Shown: one piece after another, positions 43,136 to 51,900 of the stretch
Layout of the letters: each line of letters begins with the position of its first letter
Numbering within the stretch: position 1 is the stretch's first letter
Source: LMUY01 sp965199095
GTDB lineage: Bacteria; Pseudomonadota; Alphaproteobacteria; Acetobacterales; Acetobacteraceae
Direction: 5' to 3'
Assembly (NCBI GenBank): GCA_965199095.1
Contig: CBDAQM010000003.1
Location: forward strand, 744,001-808,000
Length of the DNA: 64,000 nt
Position numbers and translations under genes: made by a program
Notes under the pieces: generated by a model
What the model was told of the DNA's origin: nothing
Seen by the model: only the letters and a program-made list of their open reading frames with translations
Database searches by the model: none

Positions 43136-44104
43136 TCAGCGCTTCCAAAACTTCAGGCGGCCGATCCCAGCCTTTGCGGCGGGTTCCACCTCGGGCGGCG
43201 GCTCTTCCGCTGCCTTCGTCGCCGGCTCATCCTCGGCAAAGGGGTCCGCAAAGGGTTCGGCTGGTTCCTCAGCGAATGGGTCGGGCACAGCCTCGGTGGA
43301 TCCGGTAGGCTCCTCGGCGAACGGATCGGCCACTGGCGCCGGATCATCCTCTGCGAACGGATCGTACGCCGGGGTCGCCGCGTCCGTCACGGCGTCTTCG
43401 GCGAACGGATCGGCCGCTGGCTCAGCATCGTCGGCGAACGGGTCGGCCGCCGGCTCGGCATCGTCGGCGAACGGATCGCTGGAGGCGACAGGCTCCTCCC
43501 CGGCGGCGAACGGGTCATCGGATGCCGCGGCATTGGCCGTTGCCGCCGCCATGCCGGACGCAAGCTCGGCCCGAAGCTGCTCCACATCCATCTGCAGCCG
43601 CGCCACCGTCGTTTCCAGCGCCGTCACCTTGGCCCGCACCTGCTCGCGTTCCTTCGCCGCCTCGGCTATGTTGGTGTCCAGCCCTGCCTTCGCCGCTTCA
43701 AGCGCCGCAAGCATCGGCTGCACGTAGCCCTCCAGCGCGCCATATTGCAGCTTCAACGTCTCGATCGTGTCGGCGGCGTCGTCCATGTCGCGGATGGTGG
43801 GGCTGGGCTGCGGGGCCGGCGGGGTTTGCGGCTCCTCGGCCGGGCGGCGGGGCGGCAGCTCGGCCAGCGGGTCCTCGCTGAGCCATTTCGACACCAGGAT
43901 GTAGGGGACGTTGAGGTTCTCGGAGATCCGGCGGTAGCTCCAGCCTTTGTCGCGCAGCTTTTCCGCCGCCCGGCGCCGGTCCGCCTGGGCCAGCAGCCCC
44001 GCGCTCGCGGCACTGACAGCCGTGCTTGTGTCTGCGCCGTCGACCGACACGACGGAGGCCACGTTGATCGACTCCGTGTTCTGGCCGTCCCCGTCGCTGG
44101 TCAT
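43136..44104 (-). CDS. HTH/coiled-coil protein with eight C-terminal DPF motifs
   Basis: A 322-aa protein of unknown function. Residues about 42-76 look like a resolvase-type HTH (AAEKLRDKGWSYRRISENLN, VPYILVSKWLSED). A proline-rich linker follows, then a coiled coil (about 110-183, with EREQVRAKVTALETTVARLQ). Residues 195-295 are acidic with eight DPF triplets at 197, 210, 221, 232, 248, 260, 275 and 287, each usually followed by A(D/E)(D/E). The tail GIGRLKFWKR is basic. GGAGAG seven bases upstream supports the start at 44104. It is divergent from the DUF4280 gene at the edge of the T6SS locus. Its role is not known; the repeats suggest multivalent binding of a partner. Confidence 0.75.
   Translation of the reverse strand: MTSDGDGQNTESINVASVVSVDGADTSTAVSAASAGLLAQADRRRAAEKLRDKGWSYRRISENLNVPYILVSKWLSEDPLAELPPRRPAEEPQTPPAPQPSPTIRDMDDAADTIETLKLQYGALEGYVQPMLAALEAAKAGLDTNIAEAAKEREQVRAKVTALETTVARLQMDVEQLRAELASGMAAATANAAASDDPFAAGEEPVASSDPFADDAEPAADPFADDAEPAADPFAEDAVTDAATPAYDPFAEDDPAPVADPFAEEPTGSTEAVPDPFAEEPAEPFADPFAEDEPATKAAEEPPPEVEPAAKAGIGRLKFWKR
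43398..43463. repeat. Two tandem 33-bp units encoding DPF repeats
   Basis: Two head-to-tail 33-base units, differing at only a few third positions, encode the consecutive DPFADDAEPAA peptides (residues 210-231) of the DPF-repeat protein. The other DPF copies nearby are more diverged, so these two look like the most recent duplication. Confidence 0.75.
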
Positions 44105-44272
44105 TCCGCGATCTCTCCGCGGCGGCGCGGCCGTCCGCACCGTCCCGGCGCGCACCATCCCTTCCCGCGGCAAAGCTGGCAAGCCGGACCGCCCGGCATG
44201 CTTGCACCGCCGGACAGCCTCCCGTAACGAAGTCCGGGCTGTTGCTCAGCCCTGCTGAGAGCGAGGAGGGGA

Positions 44273-44707
44273 TTGCATGATCCGGAGCAGGACGGCGCGG
44301 CGGCGGGTTTCGGCGCCTTGACCATCCAAGTCGTCTCCGGCGCGATGACCGCCTGCAGCTTCGGCATGGCGCCGGGCAGCCTGCTCGTGCTGCCGACCAA
44401 TCGCGCCATGTGCGGCGAGATGCCGGCCGCGACGATCATGGACAACATCCCCATGATGAACATCGTCCCGTTCGGGATGTGCAGCAGCCCGAGCAATCCG
44501 ACCGTCATCGCCGCGACGGCCGCCGCGTCGGGCGTGCTGACGCCGATGCCGTGCGTGCCGGCCACGGTCGAGCCCTGGGTCGGCGGCGTCCCGACCGTCC
44601 TGGTGGGGTCGCTGCCCGCCTTGACCAATAGCTGCCAGCTCATGTGCCTTTGGTCCGGCGTCATCACGGTGACGATGCCGGGCCAGTTCCAAGCGCTGCC
44701 CGGATAG
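44273..44707 (+). CDS. DUF4280/PAAR-like T6SS spike-tip protein
   Basis: A protein of up to 144 aa matching the PAAR-like DUF4280 family. It has GAMTACSFGMAPGSLLVLPTNRA, CGEMPAATIMDNIPMMNIVPFGMC, GVLTPMPCVPATVEPWVGGVPTV, LVGSLPALTNSCQLMCLWSGVITVTMPGQ. Such proteins are thought to cap the VgrG spike and are exported by T6SS. There is no C-terminal toxin extension. The start is open: TTG at 44273 has GAGGAGGGG just upstream, and TTG at 44318 would start at LTIQVVSGAM. It faces the J-domain-like gene, with 19 bases between the stops. Confidence 0.8.
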   Translation: MHDPEQDGAAAGFGALTIQVVSGAMTACSFGMAPGSLLVLPTNRAMCGEMPAATIMDNIPMMNIVPFGMCSSPSNPTVIAATAAASGVLTPMPCVPATVEPWVGGVPTVLVGSLPALTNSCQLMCLWSGVITVTMPGQFQALPG

Positions 44708-44726
44708 GCGCCGGCCGCAGTCCGGT

Positions 44727-45389
44727 TCAGCGCGGGCCGCCATCGCACACGCGGAGCAGGAGGTTGCGCGCCTCCACCAATTGGCGGAGACGGTCGCTGT
44801 CCGGCAGCACCCCGGTATCCGGGTGGAACAGCGGCGCCAGCGTGCGGAAGCGCTGCGCCAGGGCATCGCGCTCGACCGGCATGTCGCCGGGCAGGCCGAG
44901 CGCGTAGGCAGCCTGCGCGGCGGTGCGGACGCCCCGCGCCAGGGGACGGAACGCGACCTGCTGCAACGCCAGCGTCAGCCGTCGCGTGGCCTCCCGCGCT
45001 TCTTCCAGCGCCCGCAGCTCGCCGGCCGGGCGCAGCCGCAGTTCGACCGGGTCTTCGACCGCCACGGCCAGGGCCAGCAGGCGGCGGATCGCCGCGGCGT
45101 CCAGCGCAGCCGTCAGCCGCACCTGGATCGTGGGTTGCCGGCGCACCTTCCGCACCTGGCCGTCGCGTCCGGTCTGCTGCACCAGTTCGACGTGCCCGGG
45201 GCCGGGGTCCGGCAGGTCGATGTGGCCGGACGGGCCAACCAGCACCAGCGCCGCCCGAGCCAAGGCGCTGGGGCTGACGCCGCGGCGGGCGGCGGCGCGC
45301 AAGATCGTCTCGCGGAACGCCCGTGAGCAGGGTACGGCAAACGACCGGCTGCGTGCCCGCCGTCTCTCGACCAAGGTTCCGTCCAGCAC
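44727..45389 (-). CDS. Hypothetical protein with C-terminal J-domain-like HPD module
   Basis: A 220-aa protein without a family I can name. The N-terminal AFRETILRAAARRGVSPSALARAALVLV looks like a short helical DNA- or protein-binding segment. The middle (about 55-110) carries GHIDLPDPGPGHVELVQQTG and RKVRRQPTIQVRLTAAL. The C-terminus MPVERDALAQRFRTLAPLFHPDTG followed by LRQLVEARNLLLRV has the helix II, HPD loop, helix III arrangement of a J domain. A J domain would call an Hsp70 to a client. The GTG start has GGGGAGG six bases upstream. It lies between the DUF4280 gene and the T6SS core, on the opposite strand to both. Confidence 0.65.
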   Translation of the reverse strand: MLDGTLVERRRARSRSFAVPCSRAFRETILRAAARRGVSPSALARAALVLVGPSGHIDLPDPGPGHVELVQQTGRDGQVRKVRRQPTIQVRLTAALDAAAIRRLLALAVAVEDPVELRLRPAGELRALEEAREATRRLTLALQQVAFRPLARGVRTAAQAAYALGLPGDMPVERDALAQRFRTLAPLFHPDTGVLPDSDRLRQLVEARNLLLRVCDGGPR

Positions 45390-45526
45390 TCGAATCCTCC
45401 CCAGCCCGACGCATGGCGAATCGTTTCACATAGCTGACGGGCTAGCCCTGTACAATGGGCAATGCTATGGGGACTGCGGAGAAACCCCCTCCCTCGGGAG
45501 GGTAAGACAGTCATGGAAAGGGGGAT

Positions 45527-46342
45527 ATGCGCTTCAATCGCCTGCAAGGCTCCGCCCTGGCGGTCTGCGTGGTGGCTCTGGCGCTTGTTTGCTTCGGCGG
45601 CGGATTCTTCGCGGCGGTTTATCTCGGAGAGCTTGATCCATCGACCGCGACAAACGTGACGAAGGCGGCCGTCGGCCAGTCCGAATACATCGCCCGCGCC
45701 CGCACTGGCCTGCTGTCCCGGGGCGAGCAGATGGCGCGCAGGCCAGTCTTCGCGGTCTCCACCTTCGCCGCCCGGCCCGTGCAGGCGTTCTTCAAGACGG
45801 TTCCGGGGGCGTTGCGGCCGGTCAGCCCGCAACTGGCGTTGGAGCAGGCGCTGCGTGCCCAGACATCGCAAGCCGACATCGCCGTTGCCGGCGCGGCGCG
45901 CCAAACGGCCAGCGGCCTGCAGTCCGCCATCACGCCCGGGGAGAGCGCGCCGGCTACTGCGTCCGGCGCCGCAGCGGCGAACCCGGCCTCCGCGTCGAAC
46001 ACCGCCCCAGCCGCCTCGGCGGCGGCCAAGCCGGCCGCGGCCCCGGACATCCCCATGCGTACGCTTCCAGCCGTTTCCATCGTGCCAGGCACGGTCTACG
46101 CGGTGGAACTCGCGAGCTTTCTGCAGCCGGATGCGGCCCGGCAGTTCGCCGTCGCGCTGCAGGACCGCAAACTGCCGGTCAGCATCGTGGTGCAGAAGGA
46201 CGCCGGCGGCCGCGACTGGCAGCGCGTCCGCCTTGGCCCGTTCCCCACCCAGGAACAGGCTGCCCGGCAAGTGGCGGCCCTGCAGGCGGACGACCTGCCC
46301 GGCGTCATCGTCGAGGAACCTGCGGTCAGCGCCGCATCCTGA
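45527..46342 (+). CDS. Membrane-anchored SPOR-domain protein
   Basis: A 271-aa bitopic protein. It has a short cytosolic end, one TM helix (ALAVCVVALALVCFGGGFFA, about 10-32), a long Ala/Pro-rich periplasmic linker, and a C-terminal SPOR domain (about 190-265: GTVYAVELASFLQPDAARQF, RVRLGPFPTQEQAARQVAALQ). SPOR domains bind denuded septal peptidoglycan. It overlaps the T6SS lipoprotein gene by one base (TGATG) and so is part of the T6SS transcript, perhaps placing the machine at the wall or opening a passage. A CCCTCCC/GGGAGGG hairpin (45487-45502) lies in the leader, and AAGGGGG precedes the start. Confidence 0.82.
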   Translation: MRFNRLQGSALAVCVVALALVCFGGGFFAAVYLGELDPSTATNVTKAAVGQSEYIARARTGLLSRGEQMARRPVFAVSTFAARPVQAFFKTVPGALRPVSPQLALEQALRAQTSQADIAVAGAARQTASGLQSAITPGESAPATASGAAAANPASASNTAPAASAAAKPAAAPDIPMRTLPAVSIVPGTVYAVELASFLQPDAARQFAVALQDRKLPVSIVVQKDAGGRDWQRVRLGPFPTQEQAARQVAALQADDLPGVIVEEPAVSAAS

Positions 46343-46794
46343 TGACGCCGCCGGGAATGCGGTTGCTGTCGCCCGCGACGCTGCTTCTCGCCGCGATGGT
46401 CTCAGGATGCGGATTGTTCTCGGCATCCGTTCCTGTAAGGTCGATTAGTTTCGACGTGTCTGCGGAGGCGAACGGCAATGCCCCTATCCCCGTTGACCTC
46501 GTGCTGACCAGCTCCAAAGACGTCAACACGACCGTCATGGGGCTGACCGCGGCGGAGTGGTTCAAGCGGAAGGCGCAGTTGATGCGGGACGCGCCGGACA
46601 CGCTGCGGGTCGAGAGTTTCGAACTGGTCCCCGGCAGCATTATCGAGCCGCGCCGGGTGAAACGAGACCCGACACCGACCGGCGCCGTGTTGTTCGCCAA
46701 CTACCAGACCCCCGGCGACCATCGCGAGCGCCTGACCGAGCAGGAACACGTGTCCGTCGTGCTCGGTCCCCGCGACATGACCGTCCGGCCATGA
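46342..46794 (+). CDS. tssJ: T6SS outer-membrane lipoprotein, TssJ-like
   Basis: A 150-aa lipoprotein with lipobox VSGC (Cys23) followed by GLFSASVPVRSISFDVSAEANGNAPIPVDLVLTSSKDV. The N-terminal beta-strand pattern NGNAPIPVDLVLTSS and WFKRKAQL fit the TssJ beta-sandwich that ties TssM to the outer membrane. Overall similarity to classical TssJ is modest, and assignment rests partly on position just before tssK-tssL-tssM. A Met at 46357 is an alternative start. It overlaps tssK by 4 bases. Confidence 0.8.
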   Translation: MTPPGMRLLSPATLLLAAMVSGCGLFSASVPVRSISFDVSAEANGNAPIPVDLVLTSSKDVNTTVMGLTAAEWFKRKAQLMRDAPDTLRVESFELVPGSIIEPRRVKRDPTPTGAVLFANYQTPGDHRERLTEQEHVSVVLGPRDMTVRP

Positions 46795-48188
46795 CGGTGC
46801 CGGTGGAGGTGCCCGACGCGGTGCAGTGGCACGAGGGCATGATGCTAGCGCCGCAGCACTTCCAGCAGCAGGCGTTGCGGCATGAGCGGGCGTTGCAGTT
46901 CCACCTGCTGGCGGGCCTGCCGTTCCACTGGGGATTGCTAAGCATGTTGCTGGACCGCGTCGCCCTGGTGACGGGAACGGTGCGCGTGCTGGAGCTGGAT
47001 GCGGTGATGCCAGATGGGGCCATCGTGCGCCATCGGCCCGGCGCCGGCGCCGACCTGGATCTGGACCTGACGTCGCTGGCGGAGGCGGCGGCGGACGTCG
47101 CGGTGACCATCCACCTGGCCGTCCCCGCGGCCAAGCCCAGCGGCGTCTCGGCCCCGGGCGACCTGCCGCGCTACCGCTCCGTCGAAGGCCCCGCCGTGCC
47201 GGACGAGGCGACCGGCGACAACGACATCCGCATCCCGCGGCTGCAGCCCCGCCTGTCGCTGATCGCCACCGTCGGCCCGACGCAGAAGCCGCCGCAGAAA
47301 TACACGACCATGCCGATCGCCGAGCTGGCGTTCCAGAACGACGCCTTCGTGCTGACGGACTACGAGCCTCCCAGCCTGACCGTCCCGGAGGAAAGCGTGC
47401 TGGGCCGGCTATGCGCCGACCTCGCCCGCCGGGCGCGGGAGAAGGCGCTGTTCCTGCTCGACCAGATCGGCAGCGCCGATGGCGCGCAGACCGCCAACGT
47501 GCGGGACGCCCGCGCGGAAATCCAGGGGCTGGTGACGAACCTGCCGCAGCTCGAAGCCCTGTTGGCGACCGGGTCGGCCCATCCGTTGAGCGTCTACCTG
47601 GTGCTGTGCGGCATGGTCGGCAGCATGGCCGCCTCCGGCACCGGCACGCTGCCGCCGGTGTTGGGGCGCTACGACCACAACAACTGCCGTCCGGCCTTCG
47701 CCGAAATCCGCGACTACATGATGCGGTCGCTGGAACGGGTGCGCGAGAGCGTGTCCAGCATCGCCTTCCAGATCGACAACGACCGGTTCAGCCTGACGAT
47801 GCAGGCCGCCTGGCTGGAGCGTGCGCTGGTGGTCGCCGTGCGGCCATCCGTCTCGATGACGGAGCAGGACCTGATCACCTGGATGCGCGGCAGCCTGATC
47901 GCATCGCGCAGCAAGATCGAGACGCTGTGGGAGATGCGGGTGATGGGCGCTGGGCGGCGTCCGATCGATGGCCGGCCCGACCTGGACATCGCCCGCAGCC
48001 GGGGTGCGGTGCTGTTCGAGATCGATACCGACGGCGACCTGATCCTGCCGGACGAGCCGCTGGACATCTGGAACGCGGACGGCCGCGGCGGCCGACGCCG
48101 GCCGCTGGAGATCGTCCTGTACTACAGCGTGGCCGGCGAACATGGTCCCGCGCCGGGCCGGACCATGACACCCTTCGGTGCGCCATGA
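46791..48188 (+). CDS. tssK: T6SS baseplate protein TssK
   Basis: A 465-aa baseplate subunit joining the TssEFG wedges to the TssJLM membrane complex. The N-terminus VQWHEGMMLAPQHFQQQALRHERALQFHL is the TssK hallmark. FQNDAFVLTDYEPPSL, and the C-terminal IDNDRFSLTMQAAWL with an all-beta end, follow. The start at 46791 is fixed by the ATGA overlap with the tssJ stop; upstream frame is inside tssJ. It overlaps tssL by 4 bases. Confidence 0.95.
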   Translation: MTVPVEVPDAVQWHEGMMLAPQHFQQQALRHERALQFHLLAGLPFHWGLLSMLLDRVALVTGTVRVLELDAVMPDGAIVRHRPGAGADLDLDLTSLAEAAADVAVTIHLAVPAAKPSGVSAPGDLPRYRSVEGPAVPDEATGDNDIRIPRLQPRLSLIATVGPTQKPPQKYTTMPIAELAFQNDAFVLTDYEPPSLTVPEESVLGRLCADLARRAREKALFLLDQIGSADGAQTANVRDARAEIQGLVTNLPQLEALLATGSAHPLSVYLVLCGMVGSMAASGTGTLPPVLGRYDHNNCRPAFAEIRDYMMRSLERVRESVSSIAFQIDNDRFSLTMQAAWLERALVVAVRPSVSMTEQDLITWMRGSLIASRSKIETLWEMRVMGAGRRPIDGRPDLDIARSRGAVLFEIDTDGDLILPDEPLDIWNADGRGGRRRPLEIVLYYSVAGEHGPAPGRTMTPFGAP

Positions 48189-48991
48189 TCGGCGGGGGAC
48201 ATCATCCGGAGAACCAGTCTTTCGCCCTGGTTCCGTTCTTCGTGGAATTCCATGCCGAGCTGCTGCGGCTGAAGCGCATCGCCACGCAGGCGAACGCCCC
48301 AGGCCTGCTCGACCCCGCGCCGGACGCCGATCCGGACTACATGGTGCGCCGCCTGCAATCCCTGCTCGAGAGCCAGTCGGTGCTGGCGGGCCGGCGGGCG
48401 AGCAGCGTCGCGATGGAGCACGTGCGGGACGCGCAGTACGTGATGGCGGCGTTGGCCGACGAGACGTTCCTGTATGGCATGGACTGGCGGGGCCGCACCG
48501 CCTGGCGGGAGAGCGTCCTCGAATTCCGGCTGTTCGGCACCCGCAACGCCGGGGAACAGATCTTCGCGTCGATCGAGGAACTCCTGCGGTTGCAGGACCG
48601 CCGGCAAGCCGAGTTGGCGCCCATCTATATCCTGGCGCTCAGCCTGGGTTTCCGCGGCCGGTTCCGGGCGGCGCCCGACCGTGGGATCGCTGCCGTCAAG
48701 GGATACTCCCGCCGGCTGTTCGAGTTCGCCTTTGAGCGTCCCGTCGACTTGCAGGCCCCGGACCAGGTCCTGGCGGCCGGCGCATACGGGCCGCCGCTGG
48801 TAGGCCCGGCCCACCGCCATCGCCTGCTGCGGCCGACCTGGCCGCTGGCGCTGGCGGGCGTCGCCGTCGCCTTCCTGCTGGTGTCGGAGGTGACGTGGCT
48901 GGTCATGGCCGCCCCGTTGGGCGGGGCTGCCAGCCGCGTCATGGCGGCCGCCGCGCCTGCCAACCCGCCGCTTCTGCTGTTCGGCAAGTAG
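48185..48991 (+). CDS. tssL: T6SS inner-membrane protein TssL (DotU/IcmH family)
   Basis: A 268-aa protein with the DotU cytoplasmic domain: SFALVPFFVEFHAELLRLKR, AQYVMAALADETFLYGMDW, FRLFGTRNAGEQIFASIEELL, ELAPIYILALSLGFRGRF. It ends with a single TM helix (about 224-243, WPLALAGVAVAFLLVSEVTW) and a short periplasmic tail. There is no OmpA-like peptidoglycan-binding extension, which may explain the presence of the SPOR protein in the operon. The start overlaps tssK (ATGA). tssM follows after six bases. Confidence 0.93.
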   Translation: MIGGGHHPENQSFALVPFFVEFHAELLRLKRIATQANAPGLLDPAPDADPDYMVRRLQSLLESQSVLAGRRASSVAMEHVRDAQYVMAALADETFLYGMDWRGRTAWRESVLEFRLFGTRNAGEQIFASIEELLRLQDRRQAELAPIYILALSLGFRGRFRAAPDRGIAAVKGYSRRLFEFAFERPVDLQAPDQVLAAGAYGPPLVGPAHRHRLLRPTWPLALAGVAVAFLLVSEVTWLVMAAPLGGAASRVMAAAAPANPPLLLFGK

Positions 48992-48997
48992 TCGGGC

Positions 48998-51900
48998 GTG
49001 TTCGCCAGCGCCGCCGCATTCCTGTCCGAGCACCAGGTGTTGGTGCTCCTGGTGCTGGCGCTGCTCGCGGTGCTGGCGATCATCGGCGTCGTGGTGGTCC
49101 TGCGCCGCGGCAGCGCCGGGACACCGGCAGCCATCCCGCAGGACGAGCCGGCGGCGGAGCCCGCGCCGGACGCGGCCGACCGGTTGCCGGCCGCGTCCTG
49201 GCGGGAAACCCAGCGCGGGTTCCGCCGCGGCCTGCGCATCTATCGCCAGCAGGTCGCCGGGTCGCGCGACATGACCCTGGCCCCCTGGTACGTGGTGCTC
49301 GGGGCGGAAGGCGCCGGCAAGACCACGCTGCTGGCGGGCCTGGACGGGATCAGGGATGCCGAAGCACCGGCGACGCCGGGGGCGAGCTGCGGCTGGCGGT
49401 TCTTCGACGACGCGGTGGTGCTGGACGTGGCGGGCCGCGCCGTGCTGCGCGCCGATGGCGGCAGGCCGGGCAACGGCGCATGGCGGTCCTTCCTGTCGGC
49501 CCTGCGCCGCGCCCGCCCGGCCTATCCGGCCGATGCGATAGTGCTCGTGCTGCCGGCCACCGGGCTGGTCGATGCCTCGGGCGCGCCGCTGGCCGCCGCC
49601 GCCAATGCCGCCCGGATCCTGTCGGACAAGTTGTGGCAGGCGCAACGCGTGCTCGGGTTGACCCTGCCGGTCTACGTCGTGGTCACCAAATGCGACCTGA
49701 TCCCCAGCTTCCACACCTTCACGGGCGTGCTGCCACCGCGGATGCGCGACAGCATCTTCGGCTGGACCAACCCGCAGCCGCTGGACATGGCGTATCGGAC
49801 GGAGTGGGTCGACGCGGCGTTCAACGGCCTGCGGGCCGACCTGCTGCGGACCGAGGTGGAGCTGTTCGCCGAGGACCCGCATCCCGACGTCGCCGACGAG
49901 CTGTTCCGCTTCCCAGGCCAGTTCAGCCTGTTGAAGGAGCCGCTGCGCGCGCAACTCGACATCATCTTCCGCCGGACCGCCTTCCAGGAAGCGTTGATGC
50001 TGCGCGGCATCTACTTCACCGGCACCGTTGCATCCGCGGCCGAGGAGAGTTGGTCCGGCGCTGCCGCTGCCAGCCCGGTCGGGTTCGACCTGGCCCTGCC
50101 CAGCTATGCCGCCACCGCGCTCAGCAGCAGCCCGGTGATCGACGAGGCCGGCCAGCCCACGCCGCCGGGCTCGGACGCCCAGGTCGCGTTCAGCCGCGAC
50201 CTCTTCGCCACGCGGATCTTCAAGGAGCGCAACCTCGCCCGTCTCAGCAGCCGCTACCGGTTCGAGCGGGACCGGGTTGAGCTCGCCTGGCAGATCGGCA
50301 CGGCCTGTGCGGCGCTGGTGGCGGTCGTGCTGTTCATCGCCGGCGTCTCCGGCGCCGAGGGGCTGCGTGACGGCTTCCTGCCGGCCTTGTCGCGCGTGCC
50401 GGCGCTGATCCGCGCCGCAAGCGGGACCGCCGGCCAGGCCGACGCGGTGGAGGATTTGCAACGCTCCTACTCCCGCATGGACGAGGAGTGGCGCGACCCG
50501 CCGTGGCCGCCATCGCTCATCAGCGGGCTGGAACGGCGCGTCGCGACCGCCCTGTCGGTCGGCTATAACCGGATTGTCATGGGCGAGGTACGGCAGGTTT
50601 TGGTCCGTCGCCTGGCCGCCCTGGGCGCGGATGCCAGCAGCCCGGCCACGGCCGACGACTCCGAACTCGGCGGGCTGCGCGACTTCCTGGGGCAGGCCGT
50701 GCTGCTGGAGCGCTATGCCGGCGTGTTCAACGCGGTGGCCGGCACGCCGGACCTGACCGGCGTGCCGGAGATGGTGAAGTGGACGACAGGCGTGGATTTG
50801 TCGCCGGAGTTCATGCGCCGGGCGGCAACGCTGGGCTTCACCCAGGCGCCCAGCGACCGGATCTTGGGCGGCGCGTCGCTGGACGCCGTGTTGCGGCCGA
50901 TCAGTTTGGCGGATTATCGCCCCCGCGTCTCCGCCCAGTTGGAGCGGTTGATGACCGACTTCATCGACCGGATGGGCGCCGGCAGCGACAGCATGGGCCA
51001 GTTGCGCGACGTCGGTCTGTCCATCGATGCGGCGGCCCGGCAGGACGCGGCCGCTGCGACCGGGTCGGCGTGGGAGGCGGTGCTTCGCGGCTTGCGCTCC
51101 GTCGGCACGGGCTTCAGCGCATCGGACAAGGTCGTGCTGCGCAACGGCGTCGATTTCGGTCCCGACCTGCAGCCGTTGCTGGACTTGATCGGCAACTCCG
51201 CCCTGTTTGGCCCGGACACGCGGGCCCGGTTGGCGGCCCGCCTGCGCACCGCCGTCAAAAACGCGCAACCCCAATACCAGCCGATCGACTCCGCGATCGG
51301 CAACCTCGCCACCGTTGACATGGCGCGTAACCAGGTCGTCCTGTCCGGTGTCGCGCAATCGCTGCAATCGGCCTTGCAGGGCTTGTTCGCCCACGGCTTC
51401 ATGGCAGCCCAGCCGCAGGATCCGGGAACCGCGCTGGGCGTCGGCGCCACCCGGTGGGACGTGACGCGGCTGGAGGCTGCCTCGGCGCTGGCGGACGATT
51501 TCGCCCTGTTCCGGGTGCGCGAACTGCAATCCTTTCCGCGGGTGCTGCAACCCAGCATCCTGGCTGCGGCCCAGCGGCGGTTGCGCGACAACCTGCTCGT
51601 GCGGGTGAGGGACGCCCAAACCCCGATCGCGTTCGGCACTTCGGACCTGCAAGGCACCGTGCGGGCGGAGATCAGCGCGGCATCGGTGCTGAACAACATC
51701 GCGCGCAGCCTGGCGGAGGCCAACATGCCGGCCGACGCGGCCGCTGTCAGCGCGGCACTCGGCAGCAGCGCCGCTTCGCTGATGGTGCAGGTGGATAACG
51801 CGCTGGAGGCGGGCCAGTATTTCAGCGTGGGCCGGGCGCGGCCGGGACTGTGGGACAATGGCCGGCTGGACGTGGCCGGCTTGTTCGGCGTGCCGACGCT

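Noticed and set aside
43398..43463. Tandem repeats as a possible CRISPR-like array
   Set aside because: Units are contiguous, coding, and in frame with DPF peptides; no spacers. No CRISPR array is seen anywhere in the window.
45425..45456. Possible promoter before the SPOR gene (TTCACA ... TACAAT)
   Set aside because: Spacing is about 20 bases and the -35 match is poor, so I cannot support it. A GGGCTAGCCC palindrome lies between.
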